NCBI GenBank assembly: GCA_963971425.1
Contig: OZ020519.1
Coordinates: forward strand, 11,796,028 to 11,860,027
DNA: 64,000 nt
Origin: Bryoerythrophyllum caledonicum
Taxonomy: Eukaryota; Streptophyta; Bryopsida; Pottiales; Pottiaceae
Direction of reading: 5' to 3'
Below the pieces are notes generated by a model, which had not been told where the DNA came from, ran no database searches, and worked only from the letters and a program-made list of their open reading frames with translations. Position numbers and translations under genes: made by a program. How positions within the stretch are numbered: the first letter of the stretch is position 1; the number at the start of each line of letters is the position of its first letter. Below are positions 45,601 through 57,230 of this stretch, one piece after another.

Positions 45601-47212
45601 GCCGGGCAAGGCCAACCAAAATGCCGACTACCTGTCGCGACAACGAGGGTCGGAGAGCGCCAACGAATTCCCGGACTTGACGTCAACATCTGGCCCGGAT
45701 CATCCCAAATCTGGCCCGGATCCTTCAAAATCTGGCCCGGATGACAGCGTGGATCTGAATCCGGGCATCCTTGAGGAACGCTCGACCCAACAACACCCTT
45801 CCGGGCCAACCACCGAAGGGACGTGGAAGATTCACGCTGACGGGGAGGTACCGACAACGGAAGAGGTGTTGATCTTCCAAACGGATCCCGATGAAGAATC
45901 CGAGTACAAGGACATCCGAACCTACCTCCTTGATCACACATACCCGGAAGGGTATAGCAGGGAAGAGAAGGCCGTGTTCCAGCAAAAGGTAGCTCCTTAC
46001 ACCCTCATTGAAGGGATCCTCTTTAAGTATGGAGCCGATGAGAAGTTAAGAAGATGCCTGGAGCTTAAGGAGAGAAGACTTGTCATCCATGCCTTACACG
46101 ACGACCCTACTGGAGGACACTTCGCTGTGATGAGCACTGTGGAGCGAATCCGAGCGGCGGGGTACTGGTGGCAGCAGCTCCACCGTGATGTGAAGCAATT
46201 TGTCCAGGGTTGCGACCCATGCCAAAGGATCGGAAATCCGGCCACCCAGAACCATTGGCCTTTGACCCCCATCATCCCGTTGGCACCATTCGAGAAATGG
46301 GGGATAGATTTTATCGGGCCCATCTTCCCGGTGAGCCGGAACAAGAACAAATACATTATCCTGGCAACGGATTACGCCACCAAGTGGATTGAAGCCCGAG
46401 CGACCCGGAAAAACGACGCCATCACATCTGCGACCTTCCTCTTCGAACAGATATGTATGAGGTTTGGCCACCCCCTTGAGATTGTCAGTGATAGAGGAAC
46501 TCACTTCTTGAATGAAGTAGTCCTAGACCTAACCTCCAGGTATGCCATCAAGCATAGGAAGACCACGCCGTATAATCCCAAGGCCAACGGTCTCACCGAA
46601 CGTGCGAATGGTATAGTAGGGTCGATCCTCAACAAAGTTGTAGCAGCGCACAAAACAGACTGGGACGCGAAGCTTTTTTCCACCGTATACGCCTACAACA
46701 CAACAAGGAAGACCACCACCGGAAAAAGCCCCTACTTCCTAGTCCATGGACAAGAGGTATTGCAACACATCGAGACGGACATCGAAACCCATAGGGTCTT
46801 GGCATCCAACCACGCCGATTGAAGTACTTCCCTGGAGACACGGTTTGCCGACTTGGAAGCCTTGGAAGAAACCCGGAGTGACGCGTTACAACGAACGGTA
46901 GAGGTCCAAGCTCGGAGGAAGAGGACGTACGACCTGAAGTTGACCAGCAATAAGGGCATTGAAGCAGGGAGCCTCGTTCTGCTCTTCGACAGCCGACACG
47001 AAGATTTTCAAGGTAAACTACACCGCCAATGGATGGGACCCTTTAAAATACATGAGGTGTTCTCCAATGGATCCTTGCAGCTGAAAGATCTACAAGGGAA
47101 CTTCTTGGATACTAAGACCAACGGTTCGCGTATTAAATTATACCGCGAAAACGAGGAAACGGAAGAAGAGGAAGACGGGGACTCGTTTGATCGCGAGGAC
47201 GCTCTCATGTGA
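42683..47212 (+). pseudogene. pol of the 12.7-kb element: protease, RT, RNaseH, integrase
   Basis: One frame runs throughout with four in-frame stops: TGA 43484-43486, TGA 43838-43840, TAG 44117-44119, TGA 46820-46822. The first falls inside the protease active site (DGGS-stop-VN). Before it lies the conserved QANVTIGQLLRDNP motif. RT shows IRVCQDFRKLN, FMDGFSGYNQ, MPFGLCNAPGTFQR and the catalytic FIDDFAVF (about 44854). RNaseH shows YVTLDASGWCLGA and HTDHDSLKYL. A (K)SGPD repeat linker (45690-45745) follows. Integrase has HDDPTGGHF ... CDPCQRIG, GIDFIGP, VSDRGTHF and LTERANG. The 895-codon RT-integrase part (44135-46822) is intact. The C-terminal integrase tail (46853-47212) ends without a chromodomain. 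Confidence 0.92.
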
Positions 47213-47545
47213 GAAGGAGGTGATGTCGTACCACAAATTTTTTGTTTTTTTTAGTTAGGTATATATAAGTATTAAAATTAGGAAAGGTAGCTAGGCTAGA
47301 AGGTTATTCCCACCCGGGATTAATCTTTAAGTAAGATTAGGATAAGGGAGATACGGGGCTTTTATAAAAGCCTTAATAGTAGCAAGAAGGGACCTAGAGC
47401 TATGACTTAGACTCTAGCCTAAAAACAGTCCCTCGGGCCCAAAACCGCAAGAAGACCAAGAGGCAAGGAATGCCATCATCCGGGCCAACCCGTACACCAC
47501 CAAATCTGGCCCGAAAGATGTACACCACCAAATCTGGCCCGGAAG
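47213..47545 (+). other. post-pol spacer of the gypsy element
   Basis: No gene. It contains the first of many TCTGGCCCGGA motifs (about 47508 onward) and a repeated ATGTACACCACCAAATCTGG segment. Confidence 0.6.
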
Positions 47546-48208
47546 ATGTACACCATCGAATCTGGCCCGGAAGGTGAGAAGAAGCGGGACGAGAAGAAAC
47601 CTGGAAGGCTCCCACGGCAAGGACCACCGGGAATAAAGACGGCCCCGACGAAGAAGATCATCACCAGCGAGCGAGTGAGTACCAGCAGTAGAGGAGCATC
47701 GAGGTCCCGGTCCAGCAAGGAGCACGGACGTGAAGACCCGAAGCATCGAACTCCGGGCCAGCATACAAGTGATGAGGAGCATCGAGGTCCCGGTCCAGCA
47801 AGAAACACCGACATCAACCACGGGTCAGCCAGGGAGCACGGACGTGAAGACCAGGAGCACCGAACTCCGGGCCAGCATACAAGTGACAAGGAGCATCGAG
47901 GTCCCGGTCTAGCAAGGAATACCGACACCAACCACGGGCCAGCCAGGGAGCACGGACGTGAAGACCACGAGCATCGAGGCTCCGGGCCAGCCAGGGGTCA
48001 CGGACGTGAAGACCAGGAGCATCGAGGCTCCGGGCCAGCCAGGGAGCACGGACGTGAAGACCAGGAGCATCGAAGCTCCGGGCCAGCCAAGGAGCACGAA
48101 AGTGAAGACCAAGAGCACCGAACTCCGGGCCAACATACAAGTGACGAGGAGCATCGAGGTCCCGGTCCAGCAAGGAGCACCGACACCAACCACGGAGCAC
48201 GGACGTGA
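47546..48208 (+). repeat. repeat block of about 48-bp units, open in frame
   Basis: Units with core CTCCGGGCCAGCCAGGGAGC and ACGGACGTGAAGACC alternate with a second unit containing GGGCCAGCATACAAGTGA. The period is close to a multiple of three, so the plus frame reads GPAREHGREDQEHR-type repeats for 220 codons. Frames on the minus strand also stay open. I treat it as a satellite-like block inside the element, not as a proven protein. Confidence 0.7.
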
Positions 48209-48390
48209 AGATCAGAAGCACCGAGGCTCCGGGCCAGCATACTAGCAAGGAGGAGCACCGGCTGACGAGAAAACTGACACCCACGTGAGGAGAGGCACCA
48301 TATCGAGGAAAGGTACGTTCACTTACACCCTTCGGTAACACTAGGAACAGGGAGCTCCAGGCAGCCAACAGGAAGGAGACCTCCAGCAGC

Positions 48391-48545
48391 CCGAGGAAGG
48401 AGAGCTCCAGCTTAAGGTTCCGGGCCAGCCAAGGAAGGAGAGCTCCAGCTTAAGGTTCCGGGCCAGCCAAGGGAAGGAGAGCTCCAGCTTAAGGTTCCGG
48501 GCTAGCCCAAGGAAGGAGAGCTCCAATACTTGAGTTTCCGGGTCA
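48391..48545 (+). repeat. four tandem units of about 39-40 bp
   Basis: Units GGAAGGAGAGCTCCAGCTTA plus AGGTTCCGGGCCAGCC repeat four times. The centre GGAGAGCTCC is palindromic. The adjacent 48209-48390 and 48546-48634 hold no gene. Confidence 0.8.
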
Positions 48546-48634
48546 GCCGTATTTCAGCACACCACCGTAAGGAGAGGGCATTAGCTGAGGGTCAAGAAGA
48601 GCAAACCCTACCCCTGAACCAAATGGCCTCCTAG

Positions 48635-50611
48635 TTGGTGCCATCCGGAAAGAAGGATATTTGCCCAGTCATCCCCAAGGACCCTCGGGAGCTCACCGAG
48701 CTCAGAGAGGATCTCCTCCGCATGGGATGTCTTTCTCTAATGGATTTTTGTTGGAGTTTTTGGGTGAAGTCCACGGTACAGGAGATGCTGCAAGACCCCT
48801 TGCCGGTACCCGATGGAGATAGCATTCGGGCTTGTCCAGATCGGTGGACCATGGGGAGATGGCAAGAGGTGTACGGGTTTCCGCGACAAGGGGCGGGATG
48901 GACGAGTACGAAGAAGGAGGAGTATGCCAAGGGGAGGTTCGGTACCAAGGACGCCAAGAATGGGTATGCGGTACAAGATTGCACGGACCCCCGCGCCCGA
49001 CGGGTCTTCGCATTTCTTGTACCAATCTTACACCCCGAGAAACCTACCCGAGTGACGGTTACTCTCGCGAACACCGTGTATGGCTCCTACCTTGGCGAGA
49101 GAGTGGTGAATTGGGCCATCATCGTGAAGGATGTGGTGATTCGTTTGACCAGGAGCATTCACAATGTCAAGCGTGCACCCCTCTGCCCATTTCTGATCCA
49201 CCTATAGTACCATTTCAAGGAGACAACTCCGGAGGAGGACATGGTGTACGGAACGCAACTGATGATGAAGAAGTTTGAAGGGACAGAATCAGAACCCGAA
49301 CCGGGGTCTGAAGGAGGGAGCAGCTCATCACAGTCAGGAGAGGAGATTGTACCACCCCCCAAGCGCCAGAGACCGAAACAGGGAGGAGCCCCCTCCACCC
49401 GCACCCGCGCAGCCATACGCGCCGCAGCCACCGGACCAGCACAACTTGGAGGCAAGTCTTACCTGGCCTCCGAGCTACTCGAGGCCATTCGCGCATATGT
49501 GGAAGACTCGGATAGGACCTTGGGACAAGCAAGCAGCTTGGTGGGTAACCCTCCACGTAAAGGGTTGATCGCTGCGATCAAGGAGAAGGTCGAAGGAGCT
49601 GGCGATCTTCGCCTCATGGAGCAGAAGGTTAACCGACTAACGCTTGAGGTGACAAAGGTAAGGAGTCGAGCGTTGGAGGCAGAGAAAAGTTGCAAGGCGG
49701 CTCTTCTCCAAGCCAATGCCTCGGCGTCAGCGTTACAACAAGTGGACGAAGCATTACGTTTTCCCGCAGATGTGGTACTCAAAGCCAAGATGTTCGATGC
49801 TCGATTGGAGAGGGATGACCACATTTCCAGCAAGAGGGTGATTGCCTTCGTGATGGAGCAAACCGTGAAGGTTGAGGCGGCTTATGCCAACATGCGGTTA
49901 TTGGTGAGTAATCTCACTCACATTCTACCCAAGTTTGTGGAAGACTCCGACAGTTCCGGCAAGGATGAAGACTCGGGTTCGGAGACCAACCCGGAAGAAC
50001 ATCACCTCGGCGATCACGGCCCACGGAAGGAGAAGGAAGTGGTGGACCTTGACAGCCCGGATCTGCCTCCTCCACTCGTGATCTCGAGAGTCCCGGCATG
50101 ACCATTCCCTTCCGAGGTCCACGCACCGATGCAGAGCGGTTGGAAGGAACGCCCAGGGGTTGCGATGGAGCCACCCCTTCCCGTACACCCTCGCCAGCTG
50201 CCACTCGGTGATTCCCCGCGCACTACGCCGATGGCGGCCCCTTTGCAGAGCGGGCTTCACATTGGGAAGACCGCAAGTGAGAGTTCCTCTTACTTGTACA
50301 CTCCAGGACAGATATCCGGCCAGGATATCGTCATGGGCACCCCGAGGCAAGCATCGGCCCTCCCGACGCGATCCGGGCCACATCCGAGCATGACTACCGT
50401 GTCAATCACCCCGGATGGCCCGGATTCCTCCTTGCCTTCGAGGGAAACCTTGTTGGGGGTAACGCTTGGCCAACCCACGCCTTCCACCGATGTGTTTGCA
50501 CCATTGGTGGCACTTGCAGCCGCCGCGCCCACCCCGACTTCAAGCCGGAGTTCCAAGAAGCGCAAGAGGAGGGAGGAGCGGAAGAGACTCGAGGATCTGG
50601 CCCGGAAGTAG
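48635..50611 (+). pseudogene. third ORF of the 12.7-kb gypsy element (about 660 codons, two stops)
   Basis: Three open segments, 48635-49207, 49241-50101 and 50129-50611, are in one frame, interrupted only by TAG 49205-49207 and TGA 50099-50101. The first segment has a globular region (GRWQEVYGFPRQ, VNWAIIVKDVVIRLTRSI, PLCPFLIHL). It recalls the plant transposon protein domain called Transposase_32 found in Tat-lineage ORFs, but the match is uncertain. The middle part has an acidic Ser-rich linker, a PPPKRQRPKQ basic patch and a long coiled-coil-like helix (LRLMEQKVNRLTLEVTKV). The C-terminus ends KKRKRREERKRLEDLARK, a strong nuclear-localisation-like patch. It occupies the env position but has no signal peptide or membrane span, so it is not envelope-like. 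Function unknown. Confidence 0.65.
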
Positions 50612-51500
50612 GCCAGGATCTTGATTTGTAGGTCACTGTTCAGTCCGGGATTTGGCCCCCGGTTGACTTTGGTTTTGACTTGGTTTTGCCTTGGGTTTTG
50701 TGTAATAAGTGACCTCTGACGGTGCACGTCGTGTGTAGTGGCAGCACCGCCTCCAAGAGTAGTTATTGTCACCGTTTTTAGTTAGAAGGTATCGTTTGAG
50801 TTTGGACTCTTGTGTGAGTCCTTCGCAGCATAAGAGAGGAGTCTCGTGGCCTCTCTCTTGATTGCTTGATGTGTGTACTTGCTTTCAGTTCAATTCTAAA
50901 CCTACGCTCTCAAAAAACCTTCGACGGTTGGAGAGCTCGGATTCTATATGACTGTGAGTACCATCTCAAGTAGTCCACTCCTCAAGTCCATACTAACCGT
51001 CGAGTCATTGTTTCCTTGTTCCCTCAAGTAAATTAGTCGTGGTGGAGGGGAATAACAGGTGAGATGGTTAGATGGTTAGTTGGGTGTGACTCTAACTCTG
51101 ACCCCTTGTGATTGTTTCCTTGTTCCCTCAAGTAGATTAGTCGTGGTGGAGGGGAATAACAGGTGAGATTATAAGTGGTTAAGGGAGGACGAGGGGGGAG
51201 TGACGGGTGTGGAAGGAGTCTTGATATGTCTTGTGTGACCGGTCGGCGGCAGTATGTCATCGATTGTGAAGGTGTATTCTAGATCCTAGACGCATCAACC
51301 TTTGGTCGGATAGGTTGATCCATAGGAGCACTACACACCATCAACCCTTCGTGTTGAGGACGGAGTAGACTGGTTTGACCTAAGGGCAGTAAGTCCAGAC
51401 CGACTCTAATAGCTCGGATTATCTTGAGAGAAGAAAGGAGATCCAACTAATCCTTTTGCGAGGTGACCATCGGAGTAATAGGAGGAGGACTTTGTTCCCT
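50612..51500 (+). other. 3' untranslated region of the gypsy element with a direct repeat
   Basis: No gene. A segment of about 59 bp with TTTCCTTGTTCCCTCAAGTA and GTCGTGGTGGAGGGG occurs at about 51007-51065 and again at about 51111-51169. Confidence 0.7.
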
Positions 51501-51512
51501 GAAGAAAAGGAG
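51501..51512 (+). other. polypurine tract
   Basis: GAAGAAAAGGAG, twelve purines directly before TGGGAATCGGG, marks the start of the 3' LTR. It fixes the true LTR start, which is missing from the 5' copy. Confidence 0.85.
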
Positions 51513-52275
51513 TGGGAATCGGGTACCCGGGGCTAATAGCTAGGCGATCCCACGACGTACTATTCCTTTAGCTGATTCTGAGGTGAAGGAAGGTCTAACA
51601 GCTCGAAGGGTGGGTACACCACGTACGTGCCACAAGAATAAGTGTTAGTCCTTAAGGCCCAAGCCTTATCTCCTCTTACGGGGGGAACCCAGTGACACCA
51701 CAACCATCCCAAGTTAGTGAGTAGGAGTGATTAGAGAAGCTGTGAGAAAGAAGTAACGTTTACTAAAGCTTGTTTGAGTCCGTGAACCGTCGTTCATGGT
51801 GGTAAAACACTCTCCGGATACGCAAGTATCCGGATGTCTATAATGTATATAGTTGTAAAGGCCATGTACGATCCGGGCCATGTGGAATCCGGGCCATGTG
51901 GAATCCGGGCCATGTGGAATCCGGGCCATGTACGATCCGGGCCATGTACGATCCGGGCCATGTACGATCCGGGCCATGTACGATCCGGGCCATGTACGAT
52001 CCGGGCCATGTGCAATCCGGGCCATGTACGATCCGGGCCATGTCCGATCCGGGCCATGAAAAGTACTTGGGTGGTGCGGTTGGTGTAATTAACGCCCACC
52101 CTTATAATCTAAACCTTTCTCTCCTTTCTTTTGATGTATATATTGTATAGTTGACATTGTACAGATCATGGTTTGTTATTAGTCGTTGTAGTTCTCGGTG
52201 ACTCTCTGTGGGAACGATTACCTTAAGGGTATCTTTGTGTTAAGATGTGAATACTTGCCAATGCGTACTACGACA
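51513..52275 (+). repeat. 3' LTR, complete (763 bp)
   Basis: Starts TGGGAATCGGG after the polypurine tract and ends TACTACGACA. It has twelve 16-bp tandem units (51860-52055) against ten in the 5' LTR. The bases after it (ACATT) should be the target duplication, but the partner at the 5' side is hidden by the CACTA insertion. Confidence 0.9.
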
Positions 52276-54603
52276 ACATTCTAGATGCCACCCCGTGGAA
52301 CACAAGTCACAAATGACCATTGTAGCTGCCCGTTTGGCACTACCATACAATTGACATCGCAATCCAACAAAAATGTGAGAAATACCAGGGTTTACCGTGC
52401 CATCAATGTGTGGTAAATGGCAAGGAGCGCAATTGCGCGTGTGATCCTTTCATATCTTACCATCACGACCCTCCAACAGTATCACTCCTGAGGTCTTCAC
52501 CTCACGAACTCGCAAGATCACTCGTTCCGCTGTCACATCCAAGGTCGTGGGCACCGCTTGCTGCAAATACACATAATCTCCAGGAGTAAACCGTCGCACT
52601 TGCGGTCGGTAGGCTCCTCCCCGTATTATAGCAGAACGCAACGTATCTCGATGTTGAGCAATGGAGAGATTCTCCAAAGCCATAGGCATCACCCGTTTGA
52701 ACAAATCCGCACGTTGCTCACACACTTGAGCCCACGTATCTGGATTGTCCATGTTAGCCAATACGGTGTCAGCATTTGCCTGAATGGCCTTCGGTAACAC
52801 CGGTTGCCTTCCAAACAAGAAGAAGTAAGGAGAAAAGGACGCCAAAGATGCTTGCTTGTTAAACCGGTAGCCCATGGCTATCCACGGTAATTGCAAGTCC
52901 CAATCTTGATGATGTCCCTTCTTCAAATAATACTTCCGAAGCCCCTTCTTGACGGTTTGCACCATACGCTCCGCCAATCCATCCGCTTCGGGGTGATCTC
53001 TCGAAGTAGTGCGGTGATCTATCATCGCTTGCTCACCCAATATACTTTGGCGTCCTTTTCTCCTTACTTCAAGACGCTCGCACACGATCACAAACCATAC
53101 ACCGGGCCACCAAAGCTTGAACTTGAGTTTGCATACCTCGCCACCAATAGTGAAGCTGGAGCAAGCTATAAGTCCTCTACACTCCAAAGTGCCCAAGGTC
53201 TTCATGCGTGTCCTTGATGAGCTTCACTCTCTCCAATGGAGTTGGCACAACCTTTCTCGTGCCATCCGGCCATACCCTCAAAAGGTGAGTCCTCTCCCAC
53301 ACGAATCGTTTGGCTCGTTGTGAGACCCGATCTCTCTCCTTAGCGGACCACAAAGGCACCACTTTTCCATTCTTCAGAAAGTGCATCACGTTCCTGTCTT
53401 TAAAGATGTCTTTGGCGCCCCTAGATTCTTAACCCCCATCCTCATCTAATGTTGTCACAATAGTTGCTTCGGTGTCATCTCCACACATCGCCAATACACT
53501 TAGAAAGGCCGAACAATGCCAACCTGGCAACGGATCAGCCTCATCAACCGTGCCACCTAGCGCCCGTAGCATCCGCTTGGTTTGGAATTGGATTGCGGCT
53601 AAGGCCGTCGGCATCCATATTCACCAATCCCGCTTGATGCACCACCTTGAAGCCGTATTCCATTAACATCAAGGCCCACCGCGCTAGCTTGCCTGTTAGT
53701 TTGTCAGACTCCATCAACCACTTTAAAGGTTGATGATCCGTGACCAACAAAAACTCGTTACCATAAAAGTAACATCGAAAATGAGCAATTGCCCATATGG
53801 CAGCCAAACACTCTCCTTCATACGAGCTATATTGGGCCTCCGCATTATTGTTGGACCGGCTGGCGTACGCAATGACAAACTCCTTCCCGTCGTCATCCAT
53901 TTGCGTCAACACCGCGCCAATTCCCAATGCGCTCCAATCTGTGTGTAGCTGGTACGTTCTTCCGGCTATTGACCTTCGAAGTATGGGTGCCGATGCCAAG
54001 CGGTCCTTCAACTCTTGAAAGGCCACCTCTTGCTCATCTCCCCATATCCAAGGTTGATCATTCCTTGTCAACATAGTTAATGGCTTGGTAATAGCACTGA
54101 AAGTCTTCACAAACTTTCTATGGTAATTACACAACCCCAAGAATGCACGTAGCCTACTAATATCCCTTGGTTTAGGAATAGACATCACTACTTCAATTTT
54201 TCTAGCTACCACACCCAATCCACTTGGATATGTCATGTGGCCTAAGTACTCAATTCGGTCGAAGTAGAATTTGCACTTACCAGGATGCAACTTCAAACCG
54301 TGGAGCCTCAATCTAGCAAACACTTCCATCAAGTGTTGCCTATGTTGCCTTCAATTCATGCTAAAGACAACGATGTCGTCAATGTAGCATCTCACGAAAT
54401 CCAAGCCCAAGAATACTCGGTCCATAACCCTCTAGAATTTGGCAGGCGCATTCTTCAATCCAAATGGTAAGAACTTCCATTGGAACAATCGGTCCTTCCC
54501 ATCTTTGTCAATGCCCCAGAACGCGGTCTTCTCCTTGTCTTCCTCTCTCAGTCCAATTTGGTGGTATCCAGAGCGCAAGTCCAACGTACTAAACACCTTG
54601 GCG
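52276..54603 (-). pseudogene. decayed Ty3/gypsy pol with zinc-finger-like C-terminal extension
   Basis: Reading leftward: the RT starts inside the domain (FSTLDLRSGYHQIGLREED), has LPFGLKNAPAKF followed by TAG (54432-54434), the catalytic YIDDIVVF, and a TGA at 54351-54353. An intact frame 54332-53544 covers the RT end and RNaseH (LHTDWSALGIGAVL, YEGECLAAIW, VTDHQPLKWLM). Integrase pieces follow (53389-53177; 53205-52450), but most of the core with the first two catalytic acids is deleted near 53160-53050. After a TGA the frame continues with NCAPCHLP and VICDLCSTGWHLEC, a PHD-like Cys/His arrangement. It is cut at 52276 by the 3' LTR of the 12.7-kb element. A different family from the other pol genes here. 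Confidence 0.85.
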
Positions 54604-57230
54604 TGTGTAAGGCCAAAAATAGACCCCCTAAGAGAATCAATTTTTAAACCTACAAGGTCCTAATGTTACACCACTTAACATTCCTGATGCTTATCTGTAT
54701 ATTCTAATTTACTGGGGCTGGATCCTTGGTTATGTCTATTTATATATTTAGAGTTTAATAATACTATTATTTTAACCCAGTCATGTGGACTCGATTGACC
54801 CTTCCTTGGAACTTAAACACTTAACTCCGGATAAATTAATTAGGTATAGGTAATTATTTACTTATTTGTTATCTAATCGTTACGGTTATTGATTATCATG
54901 ATTATTACTATTATTTTTATTTATATATATATATATATTTTTTATTTTTTATTTATTTTATTTTATTTTATTTTTTGGTTAATTTTTCGAGTTTAGGTCG
55001 GCTGATCAGGCCTGATCCAGATCCCGTTTTGTGGCAGCAACTTCAACAGCACTTATCTCTTGACTCGAGACTCCGAATCCAAAAAAAATTCCTCTCACAG
55101 TGATCAGCAACTCATTTCCAACTTGAATGAACCATTTAAAACCGAATTCAGCAGGCCGAGGACATAGAAACCACCATCACAAGCAATTTCCATGCACCAA
55201 CGATCTCAACACATCATTATGAACCAAGACGAACTTATGCATACAGGACGGAGTCAATGGGCTGCGAACTGGTTCAGTTCTGAAGGAACTTGTGGCCAAA
55301 TACCTAATTCTGGCAAAAATTCGCCAGCGCTTCCGCATGAGATTCGGCCACCGGAATTTTAACACCTGTTCCTCGCAGCTCTCCAGCACCTTCTCTCCAG
55401 CTAGCACCGCGCGCGCCGGCTCTTGATCTCTCGCACAACAGCTCCAGCTCCCCAGACCTCGCGTGCAGCTCCACGACAACCGAGTGACGACCTCCAGCAA
55501 TTCGCACCAGACTCACATTCACACGCCACCTCCTACTTCGCGCACGCAGGTGCGTACTCTCCGCGGCACTCCATCACCGAATTTCAGTTCACCAGCTCAC
55601 CCTTCACAGATCGCGCGCACAGATGCGCACCACCAAAACAGAGTCTTCCAAGAGAAAACAGCTCCCCGCTCGCAGGAGCTTCTCGCTCACCCACGCCGAT
55701 CCACCTCCTCGCGCAGGTACACCCTCCAGCTCGCGCAGGAGCCTCTCACACCGGAGCGCTTCAGCTTCCAGAAAAAACGAAGAGCGAGACCTCGCGCGCA
55801 CACACGCCCTCCGGCTCCAGGAGCGCTCGCACCCACCAACACGGAGACACCTCCTCGCGCGCAGCCGGTGCGCTCACCACCAAAACCGGAAGAGCCTCTC
55901 CTCCAGCTCGCAGGAGCTTCCTCCAGCTCGCGTAGGAGCCTCTCACACCGGAGCGCTTCAGCTTCCAGAAAAAACGAAGAGCGAGACCTCGCGCGCACAC
56001 ACGCCCTCCGGCTCCAGGAGCGCTCGCACCCACCAACACGGAGACACCTCCTCGCGCGCAGCCGGTGCGCTCACCACCAAAACCGGAAGAGCCTCTCCTC
56101 CAGCTCGCAGGAGCTTCCTCCAGCTCGTGTAGGAGCCTCTTCTCCCAAAAAAAAAAAACGCAGAGAGGCCAGCTCTCCCTCGCGCCCAGGGCGCACACCC
56201 ACCAACCACAAAAAAAAACAAACCCAACCCAAAAAAACGAGAGCTCCAGCCCTCCCTCTTGCTCGCAGGAACTCCTCCTCGCTCCCCAAAAAAAACGGCC
56301 CCCGGAAATCCAGAGAACTCCAGCTCTCTCGCCAGCGACTCAGCCTGGCTGGTTTCTCTTTTTTTTTCTTTTTTTTCTTTTTCTTTTGGTCTTTCTCGTT
56401 TTTCTTCCCCGACAAGACTGGCTTAGTTTAAATGAGGCAGCCCATGACCTCTCACAGAAGTGCAGGATTGGCTACTTACAGCCGTTTTTGCATGTTTTTA
56501 GTTTATTACTAGCATTAACTCGCCGCTTTGCTCCTGACAAGCCTCCCTAAAATTAATTCCATGGTGGCAAGAATTGTCATGTGGCATGTGCATGGGGAAG
56601 CACACCCAACCACCTTCTTTTCTTTTCTTCCTTTTTTTTTTTTTTTTTCTTTTCCTCTTGATCTTTTAAAGACTATTACACTAGGTCTAGTACTAACTAC
56701 TGATGATTTGCAATTTACTTCTAACTTCAAAAACAAACCACACAGCTGGACTCCCAGCACCCTAATTAGTCTACCTGAATTTTCCTAGCATTTTTGGAGT
56801 TCAATAAGTATTTTTCCCGAACGGTCAACCGCCGATCCACTAGTCAAACCCTAGAAATAAATAGCAATTCAACTCGGAAAATTCTAGAAATTTTACCACT
56901 ACTTCTACCTGCTAGGAGACACTCTCTCAATTTTTTTCCATAATTTTTGTCCCATTTCTCAATTTTTAGTCATTTTCCAAGGACCTTTCTTTCCCTTTTT
57001 TATCTTTCTCTTCATTCCCACTCCACTTCCACTACACTTTCAAGCATATTAGTAGGGAAGAGGAAAAATAGGAACCGTAGTGTGACATCATGGCACTAAG
57101 TTTATTACTCTAGGAATTTGACTTTAATAGATGGATTGACTACTACTTTAACTAAAATTGGGTCAATACTATCAAAAACTCGAAAAAAACAAAGAAAAAA
57201 GAGTGAGGGCCCACTTTGGCCACTCACACA
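54604..57230 (-). mobile_element. 2.6-kb LTR-like unit, copy 2
   Basis: Reverse-orientation copy of 26044-28606, closely similar over its whole length, with two full 199-bp duplicates in the GC-rich part (55861-56060 and following). On the minus strand it reads TGTGTGAGTGGCC ... GGCCTTACACA. TGGCG occurs on both sides (54599-54603 and 57231-57235) and would be a 5-bp target duplication of a solo LTR. On the other hand, the right border abuts the non-coding end of the minus-strand gypsy element at 57862-63834, so this may be its LTR. The left flank is RT coding sequence of another family, clearly an insertion site. Confidence 0.75.

Larger units (their letters stand above)
39607..52275 (+). 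mobile_element. 12.7-kb Ty3/gypsy LTR retrotransposon with extra 3' ORF
   Basis: Order: 5' LTR, tRNA-Asp-type PBS, gag, protease-RT-RNaseH-integrase, a repeat-rich 3' region, a third ORF, polypurine tract, 3' LTR. No chromodomain is seen after integrase. The extra 3' ORF and tRNA-Asp PBS fit the non-chromoviral (Tat/Athila-like) plant lineage. Several stops and a frameshift in gag and pol make it non-autonomous. The two LTRs differ at about eight positions plus two 16-bp units, so the element is moderately young. The first 27 bases of the 5' LTR are replaced by the CACTA terminus. Confidence 0.9.

Noticed and set aside
47414-48368. Minus-strand frames with GPGPRCSS/VCWPGVR repeats
   Set aside because: Shadows of the 48-bp repeat block. 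The plus strand is the element's coding strand.
48635-50611. Envelope-like gene in the 3' position of the gypsy element
   Set aside because: No signal peptide, transmembrane segment or furin-like site. Basic nuclear-type patches point elsewhere.
39595-52285. ATTCTA near both ends of the 12.7-kb element as its target duplication
   Set aside because: The left copy belongs to the CACTA terminus, so it cannot be the gypsy target site.
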